NCBI RefSeq assembly: GCF_014217685.1 | Contig: NZ_CP043653.1 | Span: 372,001 to 436,000 of the forward strand | DNA: 64,000 nucleotides | Origin: Glaciihabitans sp. INWT7 | Lineage (GTDB): Bacteria > Actinomycetota > Actinomycetes > Actinomycetales > Microbacteriaceae | Direction: 5' to 3' | Shown here: piece by piece, positions 9,570 to 17,442 of the stretch | Numbering within the stretch: the first letter of the stretch is position 1 | How the letters are laid out: each line of letters starts with the position of its first letter | Position numbers and translations under genes: made by a program | The notes under the pieces: generated by a model | Database searches by the model: none | Seen by the model: the letters and a program-made list of their open reading frames with translations, nothing else | What the model was told of the DNA's origin: nothing

Positions 9570-10280
9570 ATGACATCGGCAACACCACCGGCGCGCAACG
9601 CCCTGATCGTGAGGGGCGGGTGGGACGGACACCAGCCCGTCGAGACCACCGACTCGATGATCCCCTTTCTCGAGCGCAACGGGTTCACGGTGCGCGTCGA
9701 GGAATCACCAGCCGTCTACACGGATGCGGACTATCTGGCGACCGTCGACCTGATCCTGCAGATCAACACGATGGCATCCATCACGAAAGACGAATTCGCC
9801 GGGCTCCAGGCGGCCGTCCTCAACGGCACCGGGATGGGCGGATGGCACGGCGGTATCGCGGATTCTTACCGGGACAACGCGGACTACCTGCACATGATCG
9901 GAGGACAGTTCGCCCATCACGCCGGCAAGAATCCCTCCGACCGCACCGGCGAACAGTCCGACAACTACATCCCGTACACCGTGCACATCACCGACCTGGG
10001 GCGCTCGCATCCCATCACCCGCGGAATCGAGGACTTCGATCTGGTGACCGAGCAGTACTGGGTGCTGAGCGACGAATACAACGACGTGCTGGCAACGACC
10101 ACACAGTCGGTTCGTCCCTGGGATGCGTGGAATCGACCGGTCACCGCGCCCGCCATCTGGACGAGGCAATGGGGCAAAGGGCGCATCTTCGTCTCCGCGC
10201 CCGGCCATCGGCTCGAGATCCTCGACGACCCGAACGTTCGAACGATTGTGGAGAGAGGCTTACTGTGGGCGGCGCGCTGA
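9570..10280 (+). CDS. ThuA-domain protein (class I amidotransferase-like fold)
   Basis: A 236-residue cytosolic protein with the ThuA domain, as in trehalose-utilisation proteins: NALIVRGGWDGHQP at the start, NGTGMGGWHGGIADSYRDN in the middle and SHPITRGIEDF further on. A strong GAGGAGGAG Shine-Dalgarno at about 9555-9563 fixes the ATG at 9570; the open frame upstream is a shadow. In rhizobia ThuA works with ThuB, a Gfo/Idh/MocA oxidoreductase, on 3-keto-disaccharides. Here it lies between two such oxidoreductases and overlaps the second by 16 nt, supporting a common pathway. Confidence 0.87.
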   Translation: MTSATPPARNALIVRGGWDGHQPVETTDSMIPFLERNGFTVRVEESPAVYTDADYLATVDLILQINTMASITKDEFAGLQAAVLNGTGMGGWHGGIADSYRDNADYLHMIGGQFAHHAGKNPSDRTGEQSDNYIPYTVHITDLGRSHPITRGIEDFDLVTEQYWVLSDEYNDVLATTTQSVRPWDAWNRPVTAPAIWTRQWGKGRIFVSAPGHRLEILDDPNVRTIVERGLLWAAR

Positions 10281-11362
10281 ATATCGGAATCATCGGGGTC
10301 GGCACGATCAGTGCCCAGTATTTCGCAGAGTTCCCGAAGCTCGAGGGTCTGCATCTCGTGGCGGTCGCAGACGTCAACGAGGCTCGAGCGCGGGAGGTGG
10401 CGGCCGAGCAGGGCGTGGAGGCGCTGACCGTCGACGCTCTGCTCGCAGACCCGCGAATCGATGCGGTGCTGAACCTCACCATCCCCGCGGCGCACGTGGA
10501 GATCGCGACACGAGCTCTCCTTGCAGGCAAGCACGTCTACGGCGAAAAGCCCCTCGCGCTGGATCCTGCCGAGGCGGCGCCCATGCTCGAACTCGCTCGC
10601 CAGCGCGGCCTGCGCGTGGGCAGCGCGCCGGACACCGTTCTCGGCACGGGTGTGCAGACCGCGCGTGCGCTGTTGGACTCCGGATCCGTCGGCGACCCCG
10701 TCGCCGCGGCGGTGCACTGGAGCTCGCCGGGGCACGAGCTCTGGCATCCGGCGCCGCGGTTCTACTACCAGCCCGGGGGTGGGCCGCTGTTCGATATGGC
10801 CCCGTACTATCTCACGACTCTCGTGACGCTATTGGGCCCCGTGATCCGGGTGTCCGGCGTCGCGACGCGGTCGGGTCGGGATCGGTCGATCGCGTCGGGC
10901 GGAGATGCTGGCGGCAGCATCCCCGTCGATGTCGAGACCCATGTCAGCGCGATCCTGGAGCACGCGAACGGCGTGACGTCCACGGTGACGGTGAGCTTCG
11001 AGGTGTGGGCGTCGCGGGCGCCGCTGTTCGAGGTCTATGGAACCAAGGGCACCATCGCGGTACCGGATCCCAACCGCTTCTCCGACGCCGTGGAGGTCTG
11101 GACGGTGGAGACACCGGAATGGACCGAGGTGCCCGTCTCGGCGGGCTATGCGGATGCCGGCCGCGGCGTCGGGCTCGCCGATCTGGCGCGCGCCATCGAG
11201 ACCGATCGCCCCCACCGGGCGTCGGGGGAGCTGGCGTTCCACGTGCTCGAAATCATGGATGCGGTGCTCTGTGCGGCGAGTGAACACCGGGTGCTAGAGC
11301 TCACCAGCACCGTCGAACGACCGGAACCGGTTCCTTCAGGAGCCAGCCCGGCCAGTTGGTGA
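10265..11362 (+). CDS. Second Gfo/Idh/MocA-family oxidoreductase
   Basis: A 365-residue NAD(P)-dependent oxidoreductase starting VGGALNIGIIGVGTISAQYF (GTG at 10265, inside the end of the ThuA gene, preceded by GAGAG). The Rossmann motif GIIGVGTIS and the family motif GEKPLALD (near residue 95) are present, followed by the substrate domain with PRFYYQPGGGPLFDMAPYYL. A much longer open frame (from 9620) exists but translates the ThuA region in the wrong frame. Together with the importer it suggests uptake and redox conversion of a specific sugar or glycoside. Confidence 0.87.
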   Translation: MGGALNIGIIGVGTISAQYFAEFPKLEGLHLVAVADVNEARAREVAAEQGVEALTVDALLADPRIDAVLNLTIPAAHVEIATRALLAGKHVYGEKPLALDPAEAAPMLELARQRGLRVGSAPDTVLGTGVQTARALLDSGSVGDPVAAAVHWSSPGHELWHPAPRFYYQPGGGPLFDMAPYYLTTLVTLLGPVIRVSGVATRSGRDRSIASGGDAGGSIPVDVETHVSAILEHANGVTSTVTVSFEVWASRAPLFEVYGTKGTIAVPDPNRFSDAVEVWTVETPEWTEVPVSAGYADAGRGVGLADLARAIETDRPHRASGELAFHVLEIMDAVLCAASEHRVLELTSTVERPEPVPSGASPASW

Positions 11363-11574
11363 CGAGGGCCGGTAGTGGGCCGCGCTCGGGACTTGTGACA
11401 TCCACCGCATTCGAGCGCGCTGGCTTGTGAGATCTGCTCTTCGGATGAGGTGCTTCGTCTTGGCCAGAGATGTGCCCTGTTCGGGGGTATACCGGTCTGA
11501 AATTTGGCGCGTACGATTAAAAAAAATTACCTGGCGGCCCAGAACCCGTCGTGGCCTAACGGACGGACTCTGGC

Positions 11575-12594
11575 ATGAATTCTGCTCCCACTCTCGCTGC
11601 AGGTTCACCGAACCGCTGCCTCTCTCCCGGATTCTCACGCTCTGGCCCCATGCGATCGCTCAGGGGGGCGGCTCTGGGCATCGTACTCCCTGGCATGTTG
11701 GTGGTTTCTGGCGCAGGTCAGGCCAATGCGGTGACGCCGCCGTCGGTCGGTCTCGGGACCGCGGACAGTTTCGACGTGCTCGGGGCTTCGACCGTGACGA
11801 ATACCGGGAATTCGGTTATCAACGACGGTGATGTCGGTTTGTTTCCCGGGAGCGCAGTGGTGGGCTTTCCGCCGGCCATCGTCAGCAACGGGGTGATTCA
11901 TTCGAGCGATGCCCAGGCTGAGCAGGCCCAAAACGACGTTGTGACGGCGTATAACGATGCCGCTGGGCGAACGCCCGACGAGTCGAACATCATTGATCTC
12001 GGGGGGCGGACCTTGGTCCCTGGCGTGTATTCGGGAGATGCGCTCTCGATCACGGGCGACCTTACTCTCGACGGAGACGCATCTTCCGTCTTCATTTTCC
12101 AGGCCGCGAGCACGCTCATCACCGGTTCCGCGAGCCGTGTGCTTTTCACGGGCGGAGCGAATCAGTGCAATGTCTTCTGGAAAGTGGGAACCTCAGCGAC
12201 CTTGGGCAGTAACTCGACCTTCGTCGGCACGATCCTCGCGTTGACTGCGATTTCCGCCGATACCGGAGCCTCCATCACGGGACGCCTATTCGCTCGCACC
12301 GCCGCGGTGACGCTGGACGACAACACCATAGTGCGGTCGAGCGATTGTGCGCCGCGGTCGGCAATCGTGGCGAGCACGCCATCATCGATAACGCGAGCCG
12401 CGATTGCAGCTGCGGCTGCTGCTGCGGACGCTGCAACTGCACGGGCTGCCGCCATCCGAGCCGCGGAGCTCGCCGCCACGGGAGTCAATTCGGCTCCGCT
12501 CGCCATAACGGGGTCCCTCCTTGTCATCTTGGGATCGACGATGGTGATCGGCCGCAGGTTCACCAAAAGATCGCAGCGGCACCGGCTCGGCTGA
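11575..12594 (+). CDS. Wall-anchored ice-binding protein (DUF3494 family)
   Basis: A 339-residue secreted protein. Residues ~55-262 show the repetitive DUF3494 ice-binding beta-solenoid: DSFDVLGASTVTNTGNSVINDGDVGL, then VFIFQAASTLITGSAS, QCNVFWKVGTSATLGSNSTFVGTILA and TGRLFARTAAVTLDDN. An Ala-rich segment leads to LAATG (299-303), a hydrophobic stretch and a basic tail, which is a cell-wall sorting signal of the LAxTG type used by actinobacterial class E sortases. The ATG at 11650 (MRSLRGAALG) would give a canonical signal peptide cut near QANA-VTPP, so the true start may be there. Nearby DNA includes an A-rich stretch around 11520, unlike its neighbours, hinting at transfer. No sortase gene is in the window. 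Confidence 0.87.
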   Translation: MNSAPTLAAGSPNRCLSPGFSRSGPMRSLRGAALGIVLPGMLVVSGAGQANAVTPPSVGLGTADSFDVLGASTVTNTGNSVINDGDVGLFPGSAVVGFPPAIVSNGVIHSSDAQAEQAQNDVVTAYNDAAGRTPDESNIIDLGGRTLVPGVYSGDALSITGDLTLDGDASSVFIFQAASTLITGSASRVLFTGGANQCNVFWKVGTSATLGSNSTFVGTILALTAISADTGASITGRLFARTAAVTLDDNTIVRSSDCAPRSAIVASTPSSITRAAIAAAAAAADAATARAAAIRAAELAATGVNSAPLAITGSLLVILGSTMVIGRRFTKRSQRHRLG

Positions 12595-12745
12595 CGTTTC
12601 GAATCTCTGGCGGAGCGTTTTCGGCGGCACTGCGAAAAACTCCAGTCGACACAGAGCAAGTGGTGAATCCGGCTTGAATGCAGCAATGGAATCAAGGGAG
12701 CGCCGCTCCCTCGGTCCTTCGGGATTCCGCTTCGATGTCGGTGAT

Positions 12746-13195
12746 TCACCGACCGCGGGCGCGGCTGACGGCGTTGATGAGGAACGATCCCCTGATCGCC
12801 AGCCCGTACTTGCGCTCGAAGGTTAGGGTGCGTGGGTCGTGCAGGGCCTTCTCCACGTCGTCGACTTCGAGCCCCGTCAACAGGGCGACGTTCCGAACGG
12901 TGAGATGACACTCGGCCGTCAACGATCTGAAGATCGCCTTGAGCCGGTCGTCATCGGCGATCTGCAATCCCGTGGTCAGCTGCGCCGCGACAATCGAAAA
13001 TCTCGAGGTGTCGTCATTCGATGGGGGCTGCGTCTTCGTCGTGACTCGCGCCATCCCGGGCTGTGTGTTTTCGAGCAGGCGGAGAAGGGTGTCGGCCTGG
13101 ATTCCCGTGATGGCCTGGAGTGCATCCTCGGAGATGCGACCTTCCGCGACGAGGCGCCCCAGTTCCGCCGCGGGATCGTGTGCCTCCACCGTCAT
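12746..13195 (-). CDS. Small HTH-domain protein of unknown function
   Basis: A 149-residue protein I cannot assign to a named family. Residues ~10-45 (ELGRLVAEGRISEDALQAITGI) and ~85-125 (AECHLTVRNVALLTGLEVDDVEKAL) look like two helix-turn-helix modules, so DNA binding is plausible. No signal peptide or membrane segment is present. Codon use and the clean start at 13195 support a real gene. It lies alone between the ice-binding gene and the VOC gene, in tail-to-tail orientation with the former. Confidence 0.65.
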   Translation of the reverse strand: MTVEAHDPAAELGRLVAEGRISEDALQAITGIQADTLLRLLENTQPGMARVTTKTQPPSNDDTSRFSIVAAQLTTGLQIADDDRLKAIFRSLTAECHLTVRNVALLTGLEVDDVEKALHDPRTLTFERKYGLAIRGSFLINAVSRARGR

Positions 13196-13306
13196 GGCTG
13201 TTCTCCATTCTCTTCGTTGAACGACGGGAAAAGGCTAGACGGTGTGTCATCCACGCGCATTCCTGGCGCTGGAGCGCGGCTTCGAGCCGGGCACGTCGCA
13301 TCCGTC

Positions 13307-13673
13307 CTAGGCACGGTCGTGGAGCGTGATCCGATAGCCGTCGGGATCGGCGAAGGTGAACGTGCGCCCGAATGGTCCGTCGACCGGAGCCGAGACGATC
13401 GTGTGACCGTCGGCGAGGAGCGCGTCGTGGATCGCCTGGACGTCGGTGGCGTGGAGCCAGATGGCGACGCCGATTCCGGGCTGACTGACGGATGCGAGAT
13501 CCGTGCCGGCAATGACGTCGCGGAGCGCGAACGCGATCGGAGTCGTTTCGAACACGACGGCATGGGGAGGGCCGGCCTGGGAGCGGACGAGGCCGAGATA
13601 GCGCTCATAGAAGGCTTGCGACGCGTCGAGGTCGCGCCTGAAGGGAGATGAAGTCGGGGCCGGTTGCAGCCAT
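13307..13673 (-). pseudogene. VOC (glyoxalase-like) protein gene with an apparent frameshift
   Basis: The 3' part encodes a clear VOC-family C-terminus (VVFETTPIAFALRDV ... GRTFTFADPDGYRITLHDRA). The expected N-terminus starts at an ATG at 13673 with an AAGGAG ribosome site (MAATGPDFISLQ), but the frame then breaks. The typical continuation RDLDASQAFYERYLGLV is in another frame, so a +1 or -2 change lies at about 13634-13640. As read, the first frame stops after 22 codons. It is divergent from a MarR gene and shares its operators, so it was probably a MarR-controlled resistance or stress gene. The break could be a real mutation or a sequencing error. Confidence 0.72.
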
Positions 13674-13692
13674 GGTCGTGCTCCTTAGATTG

Positions 13693-13708
13693 TGTCAGTT
13701 TTCTGACA
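13693..13708. promoter_or_regulatory. MarR operator copy 1
   Basis: TGTCAG-tttt-CTGACA is a perfect 6-bp inverted repeat with a 4-nt centre in the 62-bp divergent gap between the VOC and MarR genes. The same arms and spacing recur 28 bp away, which is why I read it as a dimeric MarR binding site. Confidence 0.75.
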
Positions 13709-13720
13709 CGTCACAATCTA

Positions 13721-13736
13721 TGTCAGACTTCTGACA
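13721..13736. promoter_or_regulatory. MarR operator copy 2, abutting the MarR start codon
   Basis: TGTCAG-actt-CTGACA repeats the first operator exactly in its arms. Its last base is the A of the marR ATG (13736), so a bound repressor would cover its own start, implying tight autoregulation. Confidence 0.75.
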
Positions 13737-14191
13737 TGAGTCAAGACGGAGTCGCTGTCGACCTGGAGACATCACTGGGGTACCTGCTGAAGGAGGCTTC
13801 CAGTGCCCTTCGCTCGGCCATGGAGGCGGTGCTGCGCCCGCTCGGGATGACCGTGACCCACTACTCATGCCTGGAGTTGCTCGCCCAGCGCCCTGGCCTC
13901 TCGAACTCCGAACTTGCGAGAGGAGCGTTCGTGACCCGGCAGTCGATGAACGTGCTGCTGCAAGCGTTGGAACGAGACGGCTATGTGACCAGGCCGGCGG
14001 AGGCTCCCGTGGGCAAAGTCCTTCCCACACGGCTCACCCCGCGGGGCAGGCGCAGCCTCGATGCGGCGAGCGCCGCAGTGCGATCCGTCGAGATGCGGAT
14101 GCTGGGCGGCATCACGAAGCCCGAGCAGTCGGAGGCGTTCCGGATCCTCCGGAGCATGATCGATTCACTGCACGACGAAGACGGTGAATGA
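13736..14191 (+). CDS. MarR-family transcriptional regulator
   Basis: A 151-residue winged-helix regulator. After an N-terminal dimerisation helix, the DNA-binding region reads LAQRPGLSNSELARGAFVTRQSMNVLLQALERDGYVTRPAEAPVGKVLPTRLTPRG (about residues 48-105), a typical MarR wing. The ATG at 13736 is chosen because the second operator ends on it; an upstream in-frame start at 13664 would place both operators inside the coding sequence. It is divergent from the VOC gene, which it presumably represses. The ligand is unknown. Confidence 0.88.
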   Translation: MSQDGVAVDLETSLGYLLKEASSALRSAMEAVLRPLGMTVTHYSCLELLAQRPGLSNSELARGAFVTRQSMNVLLQALERDGYVTRPAEAPVGKVLPTRLTPRGRRSLDAASAAVRSVEMRMLGGITKPEQSEAFRILRSMIDSLHDEDGE

Positions 14192-14312
14192 TTTGCCCTG
14201 GTCTGCGTGCCGATTTCGGATTCTTCGGGCGGTCGACCGGTCATGATCCCGCCCCGGTAGGGCGGAGCTGGCGTCCGACAGCCATTGCCGCCGGGGGGAG
14301 CCGGAAGCCGGG

Positions 14313-14741
14313 TTAGCGGTCGAGCCATTTCGATCGCACCTGCACGTCGGAGTCTTCGTAACCGAGATGATCGTAGAAACCCAGGACGGCATCGTTGCCG
14401 GAACGGATCATGAGCTGCACCTTGACCGCGCCCTCGGCCCGGAGCCACGTTTCGGCGGCCGCCATCAGCTGCCGCCCGAGGCCGGTGCTCCGGTGACCGG
14501 AGTCCACCGCGAGGTAGTAGATCCAGCCCCGGTGTCCGTCGTGGCCCACCATTGCGGTTCCCACAAGCCCCCTCTCGCCATCGAAGGCCCCGAGCACCGT
14601 GGATGTCGGCCCGTCCAGCGCTCGCTGCAGGTCGGTCTCCGGCGGGTTCCACGGCCGGGTCAGGCCGACACGGCTCCACAGGATGACCGCCGCCGGGATG
14701 TCAGCCGAGGTCACATCACGAATCTCCATGCCATCCAGCAT
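14313..14741 (-). CDS. GNAT-family N-acetyltransferase (YpeA-like)
   Basis: A 142-residue single-domain GNAT protein. The N-terminus (MEIRDVTSADIPAAVILW ... RPWNPPETDL) and YYLAVDSGHRSTGLGRQLMAAAETWL (acetyl-CoA pyrophosphate loop, R/G-rich) closely resemble E. coli YpeA. The C-terminal GNDAVLGFYDHLGYE is also family-typical. The start is either the ATG at 14741 or, matching YpeA better, the ATG at 14729; neither has a clear Shine-Dalgarno. The acceptor substrate is unknown. It converges with the MarR gene. Confidence 0.85.
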   Translation of the reverse strand: MLDGMEIRDVTSADIPAAVILWSRVGLTRPWNPPETDLQRALDGPTSTVLGAFDGERGLVGTAMVGHDGHRGWIYYLAVDSGHRSTGLGRQLMAAAETWLRAEGAVKVQLMIRSGNDAVLGFYDHLGYEDSDVQVRSKWLDR

Positions 14742-14792
14742 GTCAGGCCGAGATCAGCGCCGCGGGCTCGGGCGATCGGCTCAGGACCCACG

Positions 14793-14977
14793 CTAGTGGC
14801 GAACCGGTCTTAGCCGGTGGGGCGCATCCGACACCTTGAGGAACTCGCAGGTGGACTCGCCCGGGTAGCCGAACGCGACGCCTAATACCTTGGTGTTCAC
14901 CTCCATGCGGATCCGGTAGACGCCCGCGTCATCACCGAAGCCTCGAGTCGGCTGACCGGCACCCGAGGCACCGCAGG
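14793..14977 (-). pseudogene. Possible gene remnant downstream of the SecD-head lipoprotein
   Basis: Directly after the lipoprotein stop (14979-14981) the same frame stays open to a TAG at 14793-14795 and reads protein-like (GDDAGVYRIRMEVN, then TKVLGVAFGYPGESTCEFLKV). The only start is an internal ATG at 14906, giving 37 residues without a ribosome site. It may be the C-terminal remnant of a decayed gene. I do not recognise the family. Confidence 0.25.
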
Positions 14978-14978
14978 C

Positions 14979-15485
14979 TCAGGGAGTCTCTGTTCCCTTC
15001 AGCGCGGCGGCGGTCTGCTCGGCCTCGGAGGCGCTTGCGAAGGCGAGTGTGAGCGGGCCGGCGGTGATCGGTGCTGCAACGAGCGGCGCAGAGAGCACCC
15101 GGCCGTCGAGCAGGATCGCCAGCTTCTTGCCGACGGCGCCCCCGGATACCGTGCCGAGGGTGCTGGTGTCGGCGGTGCTCAGCTCGAGGACGACAGAGTT
15201 CGCCGATCCCTGGCCCGTGGGGGAGGTGACGGAGGTGGGCGTGACTGCACCAAGCGACTCGCCCAGTTCGTAGGTGATCGTGCCGGCCATGTTGCACGCC
15301 GTGCCCGGGTCGTGCGAGGTGAGGGCCCGAGCATCGCAGGCTCCGTCGACCGATGACGTGACGAGACGGAACTCGAGCGGCTTGACCGACGACGGGGTGT
15401 CGCCGCCGGCGGCGCTGGTGCAGCCGGTGAGGAGCAAGACCCCCGCGAACAGAGCGCCGGAGCGGACGCCAAAACGAGTATTCAT
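14979..15485 (-). CDS. Lipoprotein with a SecDF P1 head-like domain
   Basis: A 168-residue secreted lipoprotein. The signal peptide ends in the lipobox LLTGC (Cys at about residue 22). The mature part resembles the periplasmic P1 head of SecD: EFRLVTSSVDGACDA, a Cys pair, then GKKLAILLDGRVLSAPLVAAPITAGPLTLAFASASEAEQTAAALK near the C-terminus. Such stand-alone head-domain lipoproteins occur in actinobacteria; no role is established to my knowledge. It is not linked to sec genes here. Confidence 0.8.
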   Translation of the reverse strand: MNTRFGVRSGALFAGVLLLTGCTSAAGGDTPSSVKPLEFRLVTSSVDGACDARALTSHDPGTACNMAGTITYELGESLGAVTPTSVTSPTGQGSANSVVLELSTADTSTLGTVSGGAVGKKLAILLDGRVLSAPLVAAPITAGPLTLAFASASEAEQTAAALKGTETP

Positions 15486-15573
15486 CTTTTTACAGTAGAG
15501 GTCTGCGGCGCCCGGGGGAAGGACGAGATCGCGTGGTGAGCGAGACCGGCGCGGCGAGGCCTAGAGTGATCGC

Positions 15574-15873
15574 ATGAGCGGCCGGCTGGATCAACCCATC
15601 TCCCTCGACTACGGCTTCCTTGGCGCGATCGGCGTGGATGTCAAGGGTGAGATCTGGTCTGCGGTGGAGGTTCCCGGCAGCAGGGAGCTGTTCGGAAGTC
15701 TGCGATCGGTGCGCGTCGACGCGACGGTGGACGGTGTGCTCGTGGAGGACATCGGGCTGATGCCCACAGGCTCAGGCGAGCTGATGCTGTCGGTCAGCGC
15801 CCCGCTGCGCAAGAAGCTCAGCAAAGACATCGGGCACGAGGTTCAGGTCGTGCTGGTGCGGCGCCTCACCTGA
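15574..15873 (+). CDS. DUF1905-family small protein
   Basis: A 99-residue protein whose second half matches the DUF1905 pattern: GEIWSAVEVPG, FGSLRSVRVDATVDGV, SGELMLSVSAPLRKKLSKDIGHEVQVVL. The fold is a small beta barrel; members occur alone or fused to YdeI-like domains, with no proven function. No signal peptide. It stands alone and converges with xylB. Confidence 0.78.
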   Translation: MSGRLDQPISLDYGFLGAIGVDVKGEIWSAVEVPGSRELFGSLRSVRVDATVDGVLVEDIGLMPTGSGELMLSVSAPLRKKLSKDIGHEVQVVLVRRLT

Positions 15874-15887
15874 GGCAGTGGCGCCGA

Positions 15888-17306
15888 TCAGCGCCGCGCG
15901 GCGTACTGCTCTCGGATGATCGCCCGGGTGTCGTTGGCCGGGCGTGCTGAGAATTGGAGCGGCCAATCCGGGCGAGTCCCTTTGAGGGCCCACGCGGCCT
16001 GGAGCGCGGCACCGAGAGCCACGTACTCTCCCGGGGTGGGCACCTCGACGGGGATGTCGAACACCTGGGCGGCGATCGTCGAGACCGCGTCATTCTGTGC
16101 CGCACCGCCGATGAGGAGGATGCGCCGGGCATCGACGCCCTGCGCCCGGATGGCGTCCAGCCCGTCGGCAAGCCCGCACAGCATCCCCTCGATGGCGGAT
16201 CTGGCAAGGTCGGACCGGGTCGCAGATGTGAGGGTGAGACCGAAGAGCGTCGCCGTGGCGTCGGGCAGGTTGGGGGTGCGCTCGCCCTCGAAATAGGGCT
16301 GTAACACCACGCCGCCAGCCCCGGGCGGCGCCTGCAGGGCGAGCATCCCGAGTTCTGCATGGTCGACCCCGAGCAGTCCTGCGACGGAGTCGAGCACGCG
16401 GGCCGCGTTCAGGGTGGCCACCAGCGGAAGGAATGCGCCGCTGGCATCCGCGAAACCGGCGACCGTGCCGGAGGAGTCGGCAGACACGGTCTCGGTGACG
16501 GCGAAGACCGTGCCGCTCGTGCCGATCGAGACGACGACGTCGCCGGGGCCCGCACCGAGCCCGAGTGCGGCGCCGGCATTGTCGCCCGCGCCCACCCCGA
16601 TGACACGACCGGCGCGGATGCCGTGGGCGGGCAGTGCAGCGGTCTCTCCGCCGCGCGCTCCCGGCTTCATCACGCGCGGGAGGATCGCCGCATGGCCCAG
16701 CGCAAGCTCGAGCAGCTCGCGGTCGTACCGGCCGGTGTTCGGATTCCAATAGCCGGTGCCGCTCGCATCGGAGCGGTCGGTGATCAGCTCTTCGAGCCGC
16801 GGTCCGCCGACGGTCTCATCGGCGGGTCCGAAGCCGCGCAGTCGCCAGGTGAGCCAGTCGTGGGGAAGCACCACCGCTTCGACCCGAGCCGCGTTCTCCG
16901 GCTCGTTGTCGCGTAGCCACCGCAGTTTGGTCGCCGTGAAGCTCGCGACGGGTACGAGACCGGTGCGCTGCGCATAGTCCTGTGCGCCGACCTCCGCGAT
17001 GAGATCCGTCGCGGCGCGAGCGGAGCGGGTGTCGTTCCACAGCAGGGCGGGGCGGATGACACGGCCCTCGACATCCAGCACGACCATGCCGTGCTGCTGG
17101 CCCGCGATGGAGACGGCGGCGACGTCGGCGAGGCCGCCGGCGTCATCGATCGCCGCGAGCAGCGCATCCCACCAGGCCGCGGGATCCACCTCCGTGCCGT
17201 CGGGATGGGTGGCTCGGCCGGAGCGCACCACCTCACCGGTGCCGGCGTCGCGAATCACCACCTTGCAACTCTGGGTCGACGAATCGACTCCGGCGACCAG
17301 TGTCAT
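15888..17306 (-). CDS. xylB: Xylulokinase
   Basis: A 472-residue FGGY-family kinase that phosphorylates D-xylulose with ATP to xylulose 5-phosphate, which then enters the pentose phosphate pathway. It starts with the ATP-site strand [26 protein letters not shown] and LLWNDTRS are xylulokinase signatures, and [15 protein letters not shown] with [12 protein letters not shown] forms the second nucleotide-binding part. Length is normal. It follows xylA across a 136-bp gap holding a MITE-like inverted repeat that may reduce its expression. Confidence 0.95.
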   Translation of the reverse strand: MTLVAGVDSSTQSCKVVIRDAGTGEVVRSGRATHPDGTEVDPAAWWDALLAAIDDAGGLADVAAVSIAGQQHGMVVLDVEGRVIRPALLWNDTRSARAATDLIAEVGAQDYAQRTGLVPVASFTATKLRWLRDNEPENAARVEAVVLPHDWLTWRLRGFGPADETVGGPRLEELITDRSDASGTGYWNPNTGRYDRELLELALGHAAILPRVMKPGARGGETAALPAHGIRAGRVIGVGAGDNAGAALGLGAGPGDVVVSIGTSGTVFAVTETVSADSSGTVAGFADASGAFLPLVATLNAARVLDSVAGLLGVDHAELGMLALQAPPGAGGVVLQPYFEGERTPNLPDATATLFGLTLTSATRSDLARSAIEGMLCGLADGLDAIRAQGVDARRILLIGGAAQNDAVSTIAAQVFDIPVEVPTPGEYVALGAALQAAWALKGTRPDWPLQFSARPANDTRAIIREQYAARR

Positions 17307-17332
17307 GCGTGTCTACTCCGCTCGTATAGGTG

Positions 17333-17432
17333 CATTATTCAGGAACCTGTGGTGCAGGGGGTGCTGGCGTGACAGGAGTTCTCCCCACGCGCCTCACCGG
17401 CACCATCCGTCCCACAGGTTCCTGAATAATGA
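17333..17432. mobile_element. MITE-like element with 20-bp perfect terminal inverted repeats
   Basis: The 20-nt arm at 17333-17352 (starting CATTATTCAGGAAC) is perfectly complementary to 17412-17431. The ~60-nt interior has weaker complementarity of its own (GGTGCTGG against CCGGCACC). AGGTG occurs on both flanks (17328-17332 and 17433-17437), like a target-site duplication. It has no coding capacity. The alternatives are a folded intercistronic RNA element between xylA and xylB or a twin operator. Confidence 0.6.
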
Positions 17433-17442
17433 AGGTGCGGGG

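Noticed and set aside
9620-10264. N-terminal extension of the second oxidoreductase to a 580-residue protein
   Set aside because: This stretch is the ThuA gene read in another frame; the oxidoreductase Rossmann motif starts right after the GTG at 10265.
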